Notes under the pieces: model-generated
Told to the model about the DNA's origin: nothing
The model's database searches: none
What the model saw: only the letters and a program-made list of their open reading frames with translations
Source of the DNA: Plantactinospora mayteni
GTDB taxonomy: Bacteria; Actinomycetota; Actinomycetes; Mycobacteriales; Micromonosporaceae
DNA length: 64,000 nucleotides
Direction: 5' to 3'
Assembly (NCBI RefSeq): GCF_016862935.1
Contig: NZ_BONX01000007.1
Location: 1 to 64,000 of the forward strand
Position numbers and translations under genes: made by a program
Part shown: in pieces, positions 32,346-40,923 of the stretch
How positions within the stretch are numbered: the first letter of the stretch is position 1
Layout of the letters: every line of letters starts with the position of its first letter

Positions 32346-32630
32346 CGGCTTGCCCCCCGGTGAGCTGGAATCCCTTCCATGCGTACCGGATCAGCGAGGG
32401 CACGGTCTACGGACATTCGCTCGCGTACACCGACGTACGTGCGCCGCATATGTACACGCCTGCGAGCGGCAAATCATGAAATGTCTTCCTATGTCCTCGA
32501 TCAAACGGCCACCCGAGTCAACACACAGACGGACAGACTCCGTTGTGAGACCAGGATGTATAGGAATATTTACTTCTTCGATGTGGCGCGGACGTGGCAC
32601 TGTCGAGCCTTGGACTTCGCGGTACTGCTG

Positions 32631-32774
32631 CTGTCGGCGGGCGGGACCGCCATGGGTGAGACGGCCCAGCATTTGGTTGATGGCCGCCCACCGGATCATG
32701 GCCTCGGAGGTACGCGGGTCGCGCTCGTAATCGCGGGCCAGGCGGCGGTGCGCGGTCAGCCACGCCGATGGGTG
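32631..32774 (-). pseudogene. IS5-family transposase C-terminal fragment
   Basis: The minus strand reads CRRLARDYERxPxTSEAMIRWAAIN-type sequence: here HRRLARDYERDPRTSEAMIR followed by WAAINQMLGRLTHGG. This is a familiar C-terminal end of actinobacterial IS5-group transposases (the DDE-family second half). Only about 48 residues match; the rest of the transposase is missing, so the insertion sequence is dead. Confidence 0.65.
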
Positions 32775-32790
32775 GGCCGCGCAGCGAGGT

Positions 32791-32813
32791 GCCAGCCGTT
32801 GGGCTGGCCCTTT
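32791..32813 (+). terminator. Hairpin with T-run
   Basis: GCCAGCC (32791-32797) pairs with GGCTGGC (32802-32808) over a short loop and is followed by CC and four T. It looks like a rho-independent terminator acting on plus-strand transcription, left over beside the IS remnant. Confidence 0.6.
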
Positions 32814-33521
32814 TCTGCGCGGCCTCCCGCCGAACCGGATGTGATGGTTTCCCGATCGTCCGGCTCTCCAGTGACTACGCAGGACACCCGGCACCGTTGC
32901 GGCGCTCTGCACTACGCGGCCGACCCCATCCACCACGGCCACCGGTAGGCAGATCGCGCCCTCACTAGACGACAGGACGCCACTCGAATCGGCGGACTTC
33001 TCCCATCCAGCCGCCGAACCGTACGTTCCTCGGCCTGAAAGCCCGAATGATGACCATGAACCCCATCCCCGACCCGACCACCATCCATCGTGCTGCGTTG
33101 ACCGCCGAAGCCGCGTTCGGGTCTCGTTCGCCGATCAGCCGTTTCATCCATGATCACGAGGGAGAACGAACCGGCACTACTCGAACTCGACCGCATCTGC
33201 CGACTCCCCAGCACTTCAAGATCAACGGAGCCCGGTTGCCGAGCAGGCCGCCTAGGCGTCCAGACCGTGGTCGGCGTGGGACGTGACGGCCTGGGCTTCA
33301 CAGGTGTCCGCCATCGAGCACCTCCACGACCAGGACCTTATGAACACACAGGCATGTCGGCACGTCAGCCCAGTTCACCGGGGGCGGATCCCCAGCGTGC
33401 GACCTGATTTGTACAACTGGTCCCGAATGATAGGCGGCCTACGCAGGCTCGCCGGCTCTTCGCCTAGAATACGAACAACGCTATGTTCGCCGCGCCGCCA
33501 CTGCAGATCATAGGGGCACTT

Positions 33522-34157
33522 ATGGATCTAATGACCTATGAGGTGATTTCGCCACGCGATAACCTCGCTCTACCAACTGCCGTCATTGATGAACTTGTCG
33601 ACCTCGCCGTAGCCTGCAACTACATCGTCGACGCCATCCAGACTGCCAACCTCGGCGAAAGTAGGGCCCAGGGTCTAATCTATTCGGCAAATTCAGACCG
33701 CCGCAGCGCGAGACACACGCGGAAAGCTGCCAACGAACTGGCACTGTCCGCGTTGGACTACACGGAACATCTGATTCTTATTTACGCCCGACATGCAGCC
33801 ACCTACGCGACGTCTACGGTTCGAGTTGCTGGAGCCATAGCAGCCGGCAGGCCGGCCCCAGAATCCATGGACACACCTATCGAACCCTCGCAAATCATCA
33901 AGGAGCCGCACACCTATGTCCCGCTGGTGTGTCTAGGGCAGGACCACGAAGTGCTAGCATCCACCCACGAGGCGGTCATGGGCGCGCTATCGCGGATGAC
34001 AGCTGACACTGCAATGTTTTATGAAGGCGACCGCGAGCGGAGCATGTGGCGTCGCCCGACAGGGTCCGTAGAGGTTGATGCCGCTCTGCCCAGCGCTCTC
34101 CATGCTTACGCTGCAGCGCTCGCGTTTGCCGTCAGCAGCCATTTCGATTCAGCATAG
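33522..34157 (+). CDS. Hypothetical protein (211 aa)
   Basis: ATG 33522 begins DLMTYEVISPRDNLALPTAV; the frame is open from 33483, but the upstream part looks non-coding. The ribosome binding site is weak (GGGGCA). The product is helical throughout with no TM segment: LVDLAVACNYIVDAIQTANL, then ALSALDYTEHLILIYARHAA, and a C-terminal ALHAYAAALAFAVSSHFDSA. Codon use is less GC-biased than in neighbours, consistent with recently acquired cargo. No family is recognised. A divergently read small XRE regulator lies just downstream on the opposite strand. Confidence 0.6.
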   Translation: MDLMTYEVISPRDNLALPTAVIDELVDLAVACNYIVDAIQTANLGESRAQGLIYSANSDRRSARHTRKAANELALSALDYTEHLILIYARHAATYATSTVRVAGAIAAGRPAPESMDTPIEPSQIIKEPHTYVPLVCLGQDHEVLASTHEAVMGALSRMTADTAMFYEGDRERSMWRRPTGSVEVDAALPSALHAYAAALAFAVSSHFDSA

Positions 34158-34186
34158 CGGCGACCACCGCCACGCTACAGTAGTTG

Positions 34187-34462
34187 CTACTCCGTCCTTA
34201 CGGGAGGCCATGGGATGTCTTCATCGATCGGCATCGCGAGGTCCTTCAGGGGCATTTTCAACGCCTCACACAGGATTCGCCGGTTCACCTCGTCCGGCTT
34301 TCGATGATCATTTTCCCATCTGGAGAGCATGGATCGAAGACACGCAATGCTGGCAGGCTCAAGTGCATACGCCTTGGCGACACGTGCCATCTCGTACGCG
34401 AGTCGATACTGGGTCCACCCTCGCTGTTTCCGGGCTCGCCGAATTACTGCGCCCGGCGTCAT
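34187..34462 (-). CDS. XRE-family helix-turn-helix regulator (91 aa)
   Basis: ATG 34462 is chosen because AGGGGGCAG precedes it; longer frames reach 34681 but look random. The product starts TPGAVIRRARKQRGWTQYRL and has a Cro/C1-type helix-turn-helix: AVIRRARKQRGWTQYRLAYE, SMLSRWENDHRKPDE as the recognition helix and following turn, then INRRILCEAL-type helix (here VNRRILCEALKMPLKDLAMP). It is small, so it is likely a dimeric DNA-binding regulator without a sensor domain. It converges with the 211-aa gene. The target is unknown. Confidence 0.75.
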   Translation of the reverse strand: MTPGAVIRRARKQRGWTQYRLAYEMARVAKAYALEPASIACLRSMLSRWENDHRKPDEVNRRILCEALKMPLKDLAMPIDEDIPWPPVRTE

Positions 34463-35071
34463 GGATCTGCCCCCTGTCGAGAATGAAGTCATGAACATAC
34501 CCCCCCGGCCTAGCCGCCCCCAAAGAAGATCAATAAGTATCCGGCCGCCCCCTGGAAGCGCACCCCGAGTGCCGCCAGCGGGCGATAACGTGATTGCAAC
34601 GGTCGGGATCGCCCAGGAACTCGCCTCATGGTCGGGTCGACTCTCTGACACGGCAGATCGCCGCGAGGGCGACCTGGCCACCGACTGTCATTGAGCTCGT
34701 AGCGTCCCCCGGGCACTGGTGCTCTGAGGACTGAATGACGGCTACCGGGCGCGTGCATCCAATCCGAGCAGCAGTGCCCTGTTTGTCTGAGTCCAGATTG
34801 GCCAGTTTGGCTAGGGCGTCGCGCCGTCTTCCTTTGTCAGCACACGGACTCGACGTGGTTGGCGATGCTGCCCGCGTTCTGGCCACGATTTCTCCCCGAC
34901 AGAGACAAAGTGATCTTCCAGCAAGAACGCCGGCCGCACGCCCCCCGCGCGCGGACAGATGAGCGCCCGCCAGTGCGCCGACTCTGTCCGCACAGGGTTG
35001 GCGCCTCGCTTACGTGAATCTACGTGAATCACTCTCGCTCCGAGTGAAGCAAGATCACGCTGTGTTGTCAA
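34463..35071. other. Regulatory gap before XRE gene
   Basis: No supported gene is seen in about 600 bases; overlapping minus- and plus-strand frames are shadows. Near its right end are a perfect 10-bp tandem repeat (TACGTGAATC at 35,011-35,020 and 35,021-35,030) and a short inverted pair CACTC/GAGTG. Confidence 0.45.
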
Positions 35072-35106
35072 CTATTGTTCGCACCGTGGTTGCGATGGAA
35101 CAATAG
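35072..35106. promoter_or_regulatory. Inverted-repeat candidate operator of XRE gene
   Basis: CTATTGTTC (35072-35080) and GAACAATAG (35098-35106) form a perfect 9-bp inverted repeat with 17 bases between, about 26 bp centre to centre, just upstream of the XRE gene at 35,132. Its AT-rich halves stand out from the GC-rich surroundings. It is a plausible autoregulatory binding site. Confidence 0.6.
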
Positions 35107-35131
35107 TCCAGAGCCGAGAGGGAGGGCCGCC

Positions 35132-35632
35132 GTGGCGACCACCACCGGGCAGCAGGAAACCTTTGCCGACAGACTGAACCGGCTCTTCGCGAGCGTGGTG
35201 CCCGCAGGGCGGGGCCCCTACACGGAGGCTGAGGTAGCCGCTGCGCTCGCCTCCGCTGATGATGCACGGACGATTTCGAGCCGATACGTGCACATGCTAC
35301 GAACGGGGCAACGCGATAACCCCTCCATGAAGGTCATGGACGGGCTTGCCCGCTTTTTCGGCGTGCCGCCTGGGTACTTCTTCGATGATCAAACCGCCCT
35401 GCAGGTCACCAGCGATCTTGAGCGGTTGGCGCAGATCAAAGAGCTGAACGAGGTTCAGCAGGCACTCAAGGATCCAAGGGTTAACGAGATCGTCCGTGCT
35501 GTCGGATGTCTCTCGCCTGCGTCTCTGGAGCTGGTCGCAGGAATCATTGACCACCTGATCGCCATCGAGCGCTCCGCGACCGGTCCTCACCGCGCCTCAG
35601 CTCCTGCCGGAGTAGGCAACAGTCCACCGTAG
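35132..35632 (+). CDS. XRE-family regulator, paralogue of the one at 38,316
   Basis: GTG 35132 has GAGAGGGAGG upstream. The 166-aa product starts ATTTGQQETFADRLNRLFAS and contains the HTH segment SRYVHMLRTGQRDNPSMKVM with GLARFFGVPPGYFFDD, then a helical C-terminal part (DLERLAQIKELNEVQQALKD, GIIDHLIAIERSATG). The second half resembles a WhiJ/BldB-linked class of actinobacterial regulators that pair with an ImmA/IrrE protein. It is closely similar to the product of 38,316, but here the expected partner genes are absent: downstream is an IS630 remnant. A 9-bp inverted repeat upstream is a likely operator. It is probably an orphan copy. Confidence 0.75.
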   Translation: MATTTGQQETFADRLNRLFASVVPAGRGPYTEAEVAAALASADDARTISSRYVHMLRTGQRDNPSMKVMDGLARFFGVPPGYFFDDQTALQVTSDLERLAQIKELNEVQQALKDPRVNEIVRAVGCLSPASLELVAGIIDHLIAIERSATGPHRASAPAGVGNSPP

Positions 35633-36177
35633 ACCCTGCGTCGGCCGGCCTCGTCCTCGAAGCAGATCCAGGCTCTGCGGGCCGCCGCTAACCTCTTACC
35701 GACGGCCACCGCCGACGGTGCCAACTGGCCATCGCCTCGGGGTCACGTTCGATCGCCCGGCGGGTCGGGACCTGCTGGCTGTAGCCGAGTCGGTGCAACA
35801 GGTACGACACCCCGCGCAGGGTGTAGGAGACCTCGAAACGGCGCTCGATCACCTCGGCCACCCGGGCCAGGGTCCAACGGGCGTCGGACCAGCCGAGGGC
35901 AAGCGGACCCTCGTCGAGCAACCGCGCGAGTTGTTTCTGCTGCTCATCGGAGAGTTTGCAGTCCGAGCCGCCTGGCCCGGCCGACGCCAGTGCGTCCGCG
36001 CCCCCAGATGCCCATCGACGGCGCCACTCACGGGACAGATTTCTCAGAAACCCGCAGCTCGGAAGCGATCTGCGTGGTCGGTTTGGACGCTTCGAACATG
36101 CTCGCGGCCTGCATCCGAACCGTCTCACGCTTGGCCCGGGCTGCCGCGTTCATGCCACCACCAGCCGGATACCTCAT
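35630..36177 (-). pseudogene. IS630-family transposase, frameshifted and truncated
   Basis: On the minus strand the start at 36177 reads MRYPAGGGMNAAARAKRETV, then FEASKPTTQIASELRVSEKS. One extra base at about 36,032 shifts the frame; the second frame continues with EWRRRWASGGADALASAGPG, VAEVIERRFEVSYTLRGVSY and SYLLHRLGYSQQVPTRRAIE. A further shift after RRWPSVRG leads to AWICFEDEAGRRRVYGG, which contains the first Asp of the DDE motif, and then the gene ends abruptly. The rest of the transposase is missing. The element is inactive; its insertion may have removed the partner genes of the XRE regulator at 35,132 and the N-terminus of the beta-propeller gene. Confidence 0.75.
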
Positions 36178-36263
36178 CTCCCTGGCCTACCCAGAACATC
36201 GACCTCGATCACATAGGCACACCACAGGACGTCAGCCTTTCAACCTCTGTAGTCACCGTTGGT

Positions 36264-37178
36264 GTGACCTCGCCAGCGGCCGTTGTCGGTGATTTCGTTC
36301 TGTTCGGCACCGACGATGTGGAGAACCCCGGGGAGGACTACGAACTGAGCGAGAGCGTGGTTGTGGCACACGATCGTGGCACCGGCCGGCAGGTGTGGAA
36401 CGCCGGCGCGGGCTCGTGCCCAGTTGTCGTCGATGACCTCTGCCTCGCCATCGACGCCCCGGGTCTGCGCGCGGTGGAGCTATCCGAGCGGAGCGAGCTG
36501 TGGCGCAGAGTGGACGACTTCGGTGTGCTCACCGCACCGCCAGCCATCTACGACGACATGGTGTTCTTCACCGAGGGCTTCGAAGCTCAGCGCAACAACG
36601 GTGGACTCAACGCCCTGGAATTGCTCGACGGCGCGCGACGGTGGGGATTCAACCAGGACGACGTCGACGACGATCAGTGGGAGAACTGGGAGCCACCGGC
36701 GCCGTTTCACCCAGTCGTCTGCAACGGTCTGGTCTGGGTATCCCGCGCCTGCCGTGAGTACTGTGCTGTCATCGGTTTCGACACCGCCACCGGTCAGGAA
36801 CGCTGGCGATATCAACTTGACGGCGCCCCAGGCGGATCCGCCGCGATCAGCAACGGGACGTTGTTCATCGAGGAACGCAACGAGGGCGCTGGACACCTGC
36901 TCGCGATCAACATCGCCACCCGCGAGCCGATCTGGCGCACGCCGGTACCGACCCTATGCGGATCTCCAGTACTCGCCGGTGGTCTGGTCCACGTCGCTGC
37001 CGAAACCGGCAAGGTTCTCACCCTCGACGCCATCACGGGCGCCATGCGGTGGAGCTTCGACAGCGGCGAACCGATCAACCCCGAGGCCGATGATTACCGG
37101 GAAGTCGATTCCCCACTCACAATCAGTGACAATTCGCTCTACCTACGCACGTCCAGGGCGATCCACGCACTTGGCTGA
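36264..37178 (+). CDS. PQQ-like beta-propeller repeat protein, probably 5' truncated
   Basis: The frame is open from 35718, but the first part is antisense to the IS630 remnant. GTG 36264 is the first start after the remnant and has no clear ribosome binding site. From there 304 aa contain PQQ-type blades: GTGRQVWNAGAGSCPVVVDD, FDTATGQERWRYQLDGAPGG, NIATREPIWRTPVPTLCGSP and LDAITGAMRWSFDSGEPINP. Such proteins often act as seven- or eight-blade scaffolds. There is no signal peptide in what remains, consistent with loss of the N-terminus by the transposase insertion. It may be a pseudogene. Confidence 0.65.
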   Translation: MTSPAAVVGDFVLFGTDDVENPGEDYELSESVVVAHDRGTGRQVWNAGAGSCPVVVDDLCLAIDAPGLRAVELSERSELWRRVDDFGVLTAPPAIYDDMVFFTEGFEAQRNNGGLNALELLDGARRWGFNQDDVDDDQWENWEPPAPFHPVVCNGLVWVSRACREYCAVIGFDTATGQERWRYQLDGAPGGSAAISNGTLFIEERNEGAGHLLAINIATREPIWRTPVPTLCGSPVLAGGLVHVAAETGKVLTLDAITGAMRWSFDSGEPINPEADDYREVDSPLTISDNSLYLRTSRAIHALG

Positions 37179-38220
37179 CCACCCTCGCTCATCCACGACC
37201 ACCGAAACCACCGACGCCGACACACCAGCCGGCAAACTCGACACTCTTCATCCGTCCACAAGTCTTGACAATTTCTCAGTTGGCTCGGGACGATTCCGTA
37301 CGCCCCAAACCCCACCTCGCTGGGGTGTTTTCCGATCAGGCGGTCGAGCGCACCGGAGTCTCTTGGCGATCCGCTCGGCGGAGCCCTTGCGGGACTACAG
37401 GGGAAGTCGATCACTCCGCGGGCGTCGAGTACGTCGACGTCAAGGCGAGGCGTGGAAGACAGGGTTCGTTCGGCGACGCGCAGAGGCCCACCCGCGAGCG
37501 TCTATGCCTGGTGTCGTCGGGCGCTGTCGCCTTCGTCATCACCCAAGCCCAAAACCCTGTCGACCATGGCCGGGTCGAGAGTCGGAAACAGGACCTGGTA
37601 GGGCAGTACCGTGCCTTCTGGCTGAAGCGGTTGGACGACTGCATCTTCGCGAGAGGCGACATCGCGCACCGTAACCCACCGACCAGGCGGTGCCACAACC
37701 TGCCCATCCTGGCGACGCAGACGGGCCCGTTGCAGACTGAGCCCCCACAGGCGCAGCCGTGGGCTGCGTCGACGTGTCGGGTAGTTCATCGGCGATCCTC
37801 TCCAGGATGGCCTGCCCGGCCAGCCAGACAGGCTGTCGATTCAGATGCAAGATCCCCCGCGTCTCAACTGCCAGTTGAACCAGAGCAGACCTTGCGCAAC
37901 TCTACGCCCTCACGTTGCCCTCTCGGCACCCCCTTTCGCGACAGTATCCATCGACTGGGCGTTTTTGCCGTTTTGCCCGGATCCCATTCAGTGACCAAAG
38001 CTGAGGCCGCCATTGATCAAGCAATCCGGGAGCAGCACCTCCTCCATGCCATTCCAGTCGCCAAGGGGCACCACAGATCGACACATCATCCGTGGTCAAT
38101 GCTGCTGCGGATGTGCCGCCGTGGAGCCCGCCACTACCCGACTCTCCGCAGAAAGCTCGCCGTCGCCGCAGACCCGATCACCATCCGTTGCTCCAGCACT
38201 CTTGACGGTCACGGGGACGT
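37179..38220. other. Decayed stretch with one recognisable pseudogene
   Basis: About one kilobase without an intact gene. A long plus-strand frame (37,265-38,251) reads Arg/Pro-rich sequence and is a shadow. The only coding signal is a frameshifted minus-strand pair (see 37,502-37,850). Confidence 0.5.
37502..37850 (-). pseudogene. Unidentified frameshifted gene remnant
   Basis: Minus strand, first frame: MHLNRQPVWLAGQAILERIA then DELPD; second frame: LRLWGLSLQRARLRRQDGQV, then APPGRWVTVRDVASREDAVV and VLPYQVLFPTLDPAMVDRVL. A one-base shift near 37,790 joins them into about 110 continuous residues of strong coding character. It lacks a clear start. I do not recognise the family. Confidence 0.45.
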
Positions 38221-38276
38221 AGTTGATGCTGGGCGTACTGCAATCAACTGAGCCCGTCGCCGCGGCTATTGATCAA
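38221..38276. promoter_or_regulatory. TTGAT-type inverted repeats upstream of XRE gene
   Basis: AGTTGAT (38221-38227) and ATCAACT (38243-38249) are a perfect 7-bp inverted repeat 15 bases apart, and the palindrome TTGATCAA lies at 38269-38276. All share the half-site TTGAT. They lie 40-95 bases before the XRE start and are candidate autoregulatory operators. Confidence 0.5.
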
Positions 38277-38315
38277 CGCCGACAGTGGTGAGCCAAGAGC
38301 AGATCGAGGAGTCGT

Positions 38316-38765
38316 GTGGTCGCCAACGAGGGCCCCGACAACATCATCGCGCGCCGACTGGACCGCCTCTTCAGCACGGTGACCGACGCCGATGGACGCC
38401 TCTACAGTCTGCAGGCCGTCTCGACCGCATTGCGCGATCGGTACGGCATCGACCGCAGCCCGCAATACATTCAGATGCTGCGCACCGGCATCCGCGCCAA
38501 CCCAACAGTCAACGTGCTGCACGCACTTGCTGACTTCTTCGGCGTGCCGACCAGCTATCTGCTCGCCGACGACGACGAGGTACGAAGCATCGACGAGCAG
38601 CTCGAACTACTCGTGCAGCTGCGACGACATGGGGTCACCCGGATCGCAATGAGGGCAGCCCCGCTGTCCGAGGCTTCGAGGCGGTTCATCCTGCAGGCAA
38701 TCGACACGGCACGGAGGGCCGAAGGGCTCCCGGCGCCTGACAACGAGGTGGCAGGGGAGGAATAG
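38316..38765 (+). CDS. XRE-family regulator paired with ImmA/IrrE protein
   Basis: GTG 38316 has GAGGAGTC upstream. The 149-aa product has SPQYIQMLRTGIRANPTVNV, then LHALADFFGVPTSYLLADDD, a helix-turn-helix of the same kind as the 35,132 gene, followed by a helical C-terminus (SIDEQLELLVQLRRHGVTRI). Its TAG stop shares one base with the GTG of the ImmA/IrrE gene, so the pair is translationally coupled. In such pairs the metallopeptidase may cleave the regulator to relieve repression. TTGAT-type inverted repeats upstream suggest autoregulation. The ligand or signal is unknown. Confidence 0.8.
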   Translation: MVANEGPDNIIARRLDRLFSTVTDADGRLYSLQAVSTALRDRYGIDRSPQYIQMLRTGIRANPTVNVLHALADFFGVPTSYLLADDDEVRSIDEQLELLVQLRRHGVTRIAMRAAPLSEASRRFILQAIDTARRAEGLPAPDNEVAGEE

Positions 38766-39280
38766 TGAGGAACAAGGTCCATCTGCGGCGGCGGTGCGAA
38801 CGAATTATTGAGCGCATCCCGCTCCCACAGCCGTTCGACGTGGACGCGCTTCGGCTCGCCCTGGCAAAGCACCGCGCGCGACCCTTGAACTTTCACGCCC
38901 TGCCCCAGCCAACCACCCCCGGGCTCCCCAGTGGCATGTGGCTCGCCACCGACCAGGAGGACCACATCTTCTACGACGGCCAAACCAGCCCGCTCCATCA
39001 GCGCCACATCATATTTCATGAGATCGGTCATATCCTGTTCGACCACAATGACCGAATACTCCTGGACAATGCCGTGTTGCACTCCTCTGCCAACTCACTT
39101 GACCCAGACATCGTTAAGCGTTTTTCTTCTCGCACGTGCTACTCCACACGAGAAGAGCAAGAGGCCGAAATGACGGCCACACTTCTGCTGGAGAAGGTTG
39201 GCAGCCACTCCACTTCATCACCCTCGAACGGCGTCCTGGCCAATCTGGAGCGCGCACTCGGCTATCGGGGCCGCCGCTAA
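38765..39280 (+). CDS. ImmA/IrrE family metallo-endopeptidase
   Basis: GTG 38765 overlaps the regulator's stop by one base. The 171-aa product has the zinc-binding motif HIIFHEIGHILFDHND (HExxH, about residues 80-90) and a downstream Glu in STREEQEAEMTATLLLEK, the layout of ImmA/IrrE peptidases. In ICEBs1, ImmA cleaves the repressor ImmR to activate conjugation. Here the likely substrate is the adjacent XRE protein. The membrane protein after it is commonly found in the same set in actinobacteria. The catalytic residues are intact; the regulatory consequence is inference. Confidence 0.85.
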   Translation: MRNKVHLRRRCERIIERIPLPQPFDVDALRLALAKHRARPLNFHALPQPTTPGLPSGMWLATDQEDHIFYDGQTSPLHQRHIIFHEIGHILFDHNDRILLDNAVLHSSANSLDPDIVKRFSSRTCYSTREEQEAEMTATLLLEKVGSHSTSSPSNGVLANLERALGYRGRR

Positions 39281-39291
39281 GGAGTCCGCGC

Positions 39292-40416
39292 ATGATGACC
39301 CTCATCAAGGAGGCCGGTCTCATCTGCCTGTGGGTGGCCACCGTGCTGCTGATCGCGCCCGCAGTACGTAATCGCCAGCGGCGAGTCCTGTGGGTGGTCC
39401 TCGCCCTCGTCGCCGCAGAGATCACACTCTACCGGCCCGAAACCCAGGCCCCGCTGTACGACATGATCAACGGACACGTGGTCTTCATCGGCGTCCATCT
39501 GGTCAGCGTGGTCGAGGCCACTGGCGTGCTGTACCTGCTCACGGCGATGACCAAACGGCCCCGCTACCGTCTGCTGGCCATCGGGTCAGGCGTCGCTGTG
39601 GCCGCCACGATGATCGCCATATACGCCAGTGCGGAGCCGGCCGCCCCGACGGTCGACGTCCCCCCGGAGGTGCCGCTGTCCTACTGGCATCTCCTGTCGA
39701 TCTTCCACACGCTCGCGCACCTCGCCGCCCTGCCACTGTGCGCGTATGCCGCCCGGCGGGCCCACACTGCGATGCGACTGAGCCTGGTTGCGCTGGGCGT
39801 AGGCATGCTGCTGCTATGTATCCCGTGGGCGCTCAACCTCGGCTGGCTGCTAACCGGTGAGACGGCGTGGCTCGACCCCATCGGACCCATCGACGCCGTA
39901 ACGGGGCTGTCTTTCGCCGTGGCTGCGGCGCCTCCGCTGCTGGTATCCCTACACCATGGTTTGACCTACCGCACCGCCATGCGCCGGCTCGAACCGCTGT
40001 GGCGTGACCTCGTCGCCGCCGTACCCGATGTCGTGTTCAGCCCGGCGTCGACGGGTGTGGCCATGCCCGGACGAGCAAGGTTCGGGCTCTACCGTCGCAT
40101 CGTCGAGATCCGGGACGCCCTACTGGTGCTGCGCAGTTACGTCACCGAGCGAGCCCTGCAGGTGGCCGACCGGCACGTGCGGGCCAGCGGCCTGACCGGA
40201 ACGCAGGCACAGGCTGCGGTCATGGCCTGCTGGCTAACGGCGGCAAAGGCCGCCAAGGACAGCGGCGAGCAACCCCAGGCACAGATTCACAACCTTGCCG
40301 GGCCGACCGGCGATGACCTCGACGACGAAGTCGGCCATCTGCTGCAGGTGGCGCAGCTATACGGCTCACCTCTCGTACGGGACTACCTGCGCGAGTTGCA
40401 ACCCACATCCCGATAA
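39292..40416 (+). CDS. Polytopic membrane protein of MAB_1171c-like family
   Basis: ATG 39292 with GGAG 11 bases upstream gives 374 aa; the frame is open upstream into the ImmA gene, but the context favours this start. There are seven hydrophobic segments in the first 230 residues (for example LICLWVATVLLIAPAV, VAVAATMIAIYASAEPAA, LVALGVGMLLLCIPWALNLG). A soluble tail follows with LEPLWRDLVAAVPDVVFSP, LYRRIVEIRDALLVLRSYV and AAVMACWLTAAKAAKDSGEQ. This pattern matches the actinobacterial putative transporter family often encoded after XRE and ImmA/IrrE genes. Transport has not been shown for the family; a sensory role is equally possible. Confidence 0.75.
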   Translation: MMTLIKEAGLICLWVATVLLIAPAVRNRQRRVLWVVLALVAAEITLYRPETQAPLYDMINGHVVFIGVHLVSVVEATGVLYLLTAMTKRPRYRLLAIGSGVAVAATMIAIYASAEPAAPTVDVPPEVPLSYWHLLSIFHTLAHLAALPLCAYAARRAHTAMRLSLVALGVGMLLLCIPWALNLGWLLTGETAWLDPIGPIDAVTGLSFAVAAAPPLLVSLHHGLTYRTAMRRLEPLWRDLVAAVPDVVFSPASTGVAMPGRARFGLYRRIVEIRDALLVLRSYVTERALQVADRHVRASGLTGTQAQAAVMACWLTAAKAAKDSGEQPQAQIHNLAGPTGDDLDDEVGHLLQVAQLYGSPLVRDYLRELQPTSR

Positions 40417-40446
40417 CCCCGACGTACCAGTAGCGGAAGGAAGCTC

Positions 40447-40743
40447 GTGGCTTTCATCCAGATCATCGACTACCGCACCGACCGCCCCGACGATGTCGAC
40501 CAGGTGCTCACCGACTGGATCAACGCAACAACGGGAATTCGCACAGCCCGCCGCACCCGGGTATGCCGCGACCGCCATGATCCCACCCACTACATGGAGA
40601 TCATTGAATTCGACTCTGTCGAGGATGCTGCCATCAACTCCAACCTGCCGCAGACGCAGGCCACGCATGAAGCGTTCGTCCCGCTGTGCACCGACGGCCC
40701 ACGGTTCATCGACCTCGACGTCCTGCGGGACGAACAGTTGTAG
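40447..40743 (+). CDS. ABM/dimeric alpha-beta barrel protein
   Basis: GTG 40447 has GGAAGGAAGC upstream. The 98-aa product begins AFIQIIDYRTDRPDDVDQVL and has the ferredoxin-like fold pattern of the antibiotic-biosynthesis-monooxygenase superfamily: strand, helix (LTDWINATTGIRTARRTRVC), strand with DPTHYMEIIEFDSVEDAAIN, helix with PQTQATHEAFVPLC, and a final strand FIDLDVL. It lies 30 bases after the membrane protein and probably ends that operon, being followed by a strong terminator. Monooxygenase activity is not implied by the fold alone. Confidence 0.65.
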   Translation: MAFIQIIDYRTDRPDDVDQVLTDWINATTGIRTARRTRVCRDRHDPTHYMEIIEFDSVEDAAINSNLPQTQATHEAFVPLCTDGPRFIDLDVLRDEQL

Positions 40744-40776
40744 CCCTTCATCGAAGGTGTTACCAGGCAACTCCAT

Positions 40777-40825
40777 GCGTGGCGGACGCGTCTTCCTATT
40801 CCCCGGGTAGGCGCGTCCGCCACGC
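40777..40825 (+). terminator. Strong 14-bp hairpin terminator
   Basis: GCGTGGCGGACGCG (40777-40790) and CGCGTCCGCCACGC (40812-40825) are perfectly complementary over a 21-base loop, 34 bases after the stop of the 98-aa gene. TCTCCTT follows. It likely ends the XRE/ImmA operon. Confidence 0.8.
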
Positions 40826-40923
40826 TCTCCTTGTTACAGGATGGATGTCGAATCAGAAGTCAACGACTCCGGATCCGCCGCCGTGCGGGTGGCATCCACG
40901 TTCCCTCCACGCGGATTCGGATG

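Larger units (their letters stand above)
32346..33521. other. Gap with pilus-operon promoter side and transposase remnants
   Basis: No intact gene is seen in these 1.2 kb. They hold the upstream side of the pilus operon (AT-richer around 32,450-32,580, a likely promoter zone), an IS5-like transposase tail on the minus strand, a hairpin with a T-run at 32,791, and then unassigned sequence from 32,960 to 33,520 with no persuasive coding frame. Confidence 0.5.

Noticed and set aside
32391-32942. Minus-strand 183-codon frame as a complete gene
   Set aside because: Only the middle 48 residues resemble an IS5-type transposase; the remainder is run-on sequence.
35718-36263. N-terminal part of the beta-propeller open frame
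   Set aside because: It is antisense to the IS630 transposase remnant and reads unrelated sequence; the beta-propeller pattern begins only after the remnant.
37265-38251. Long plus-strand open frame of 328 codons
   Set aside because: Its translation is Arg/Pro/Ser-rich without domain pattern, no ribosome binding site fits, and a minus-strand remnant explains the open stretch.
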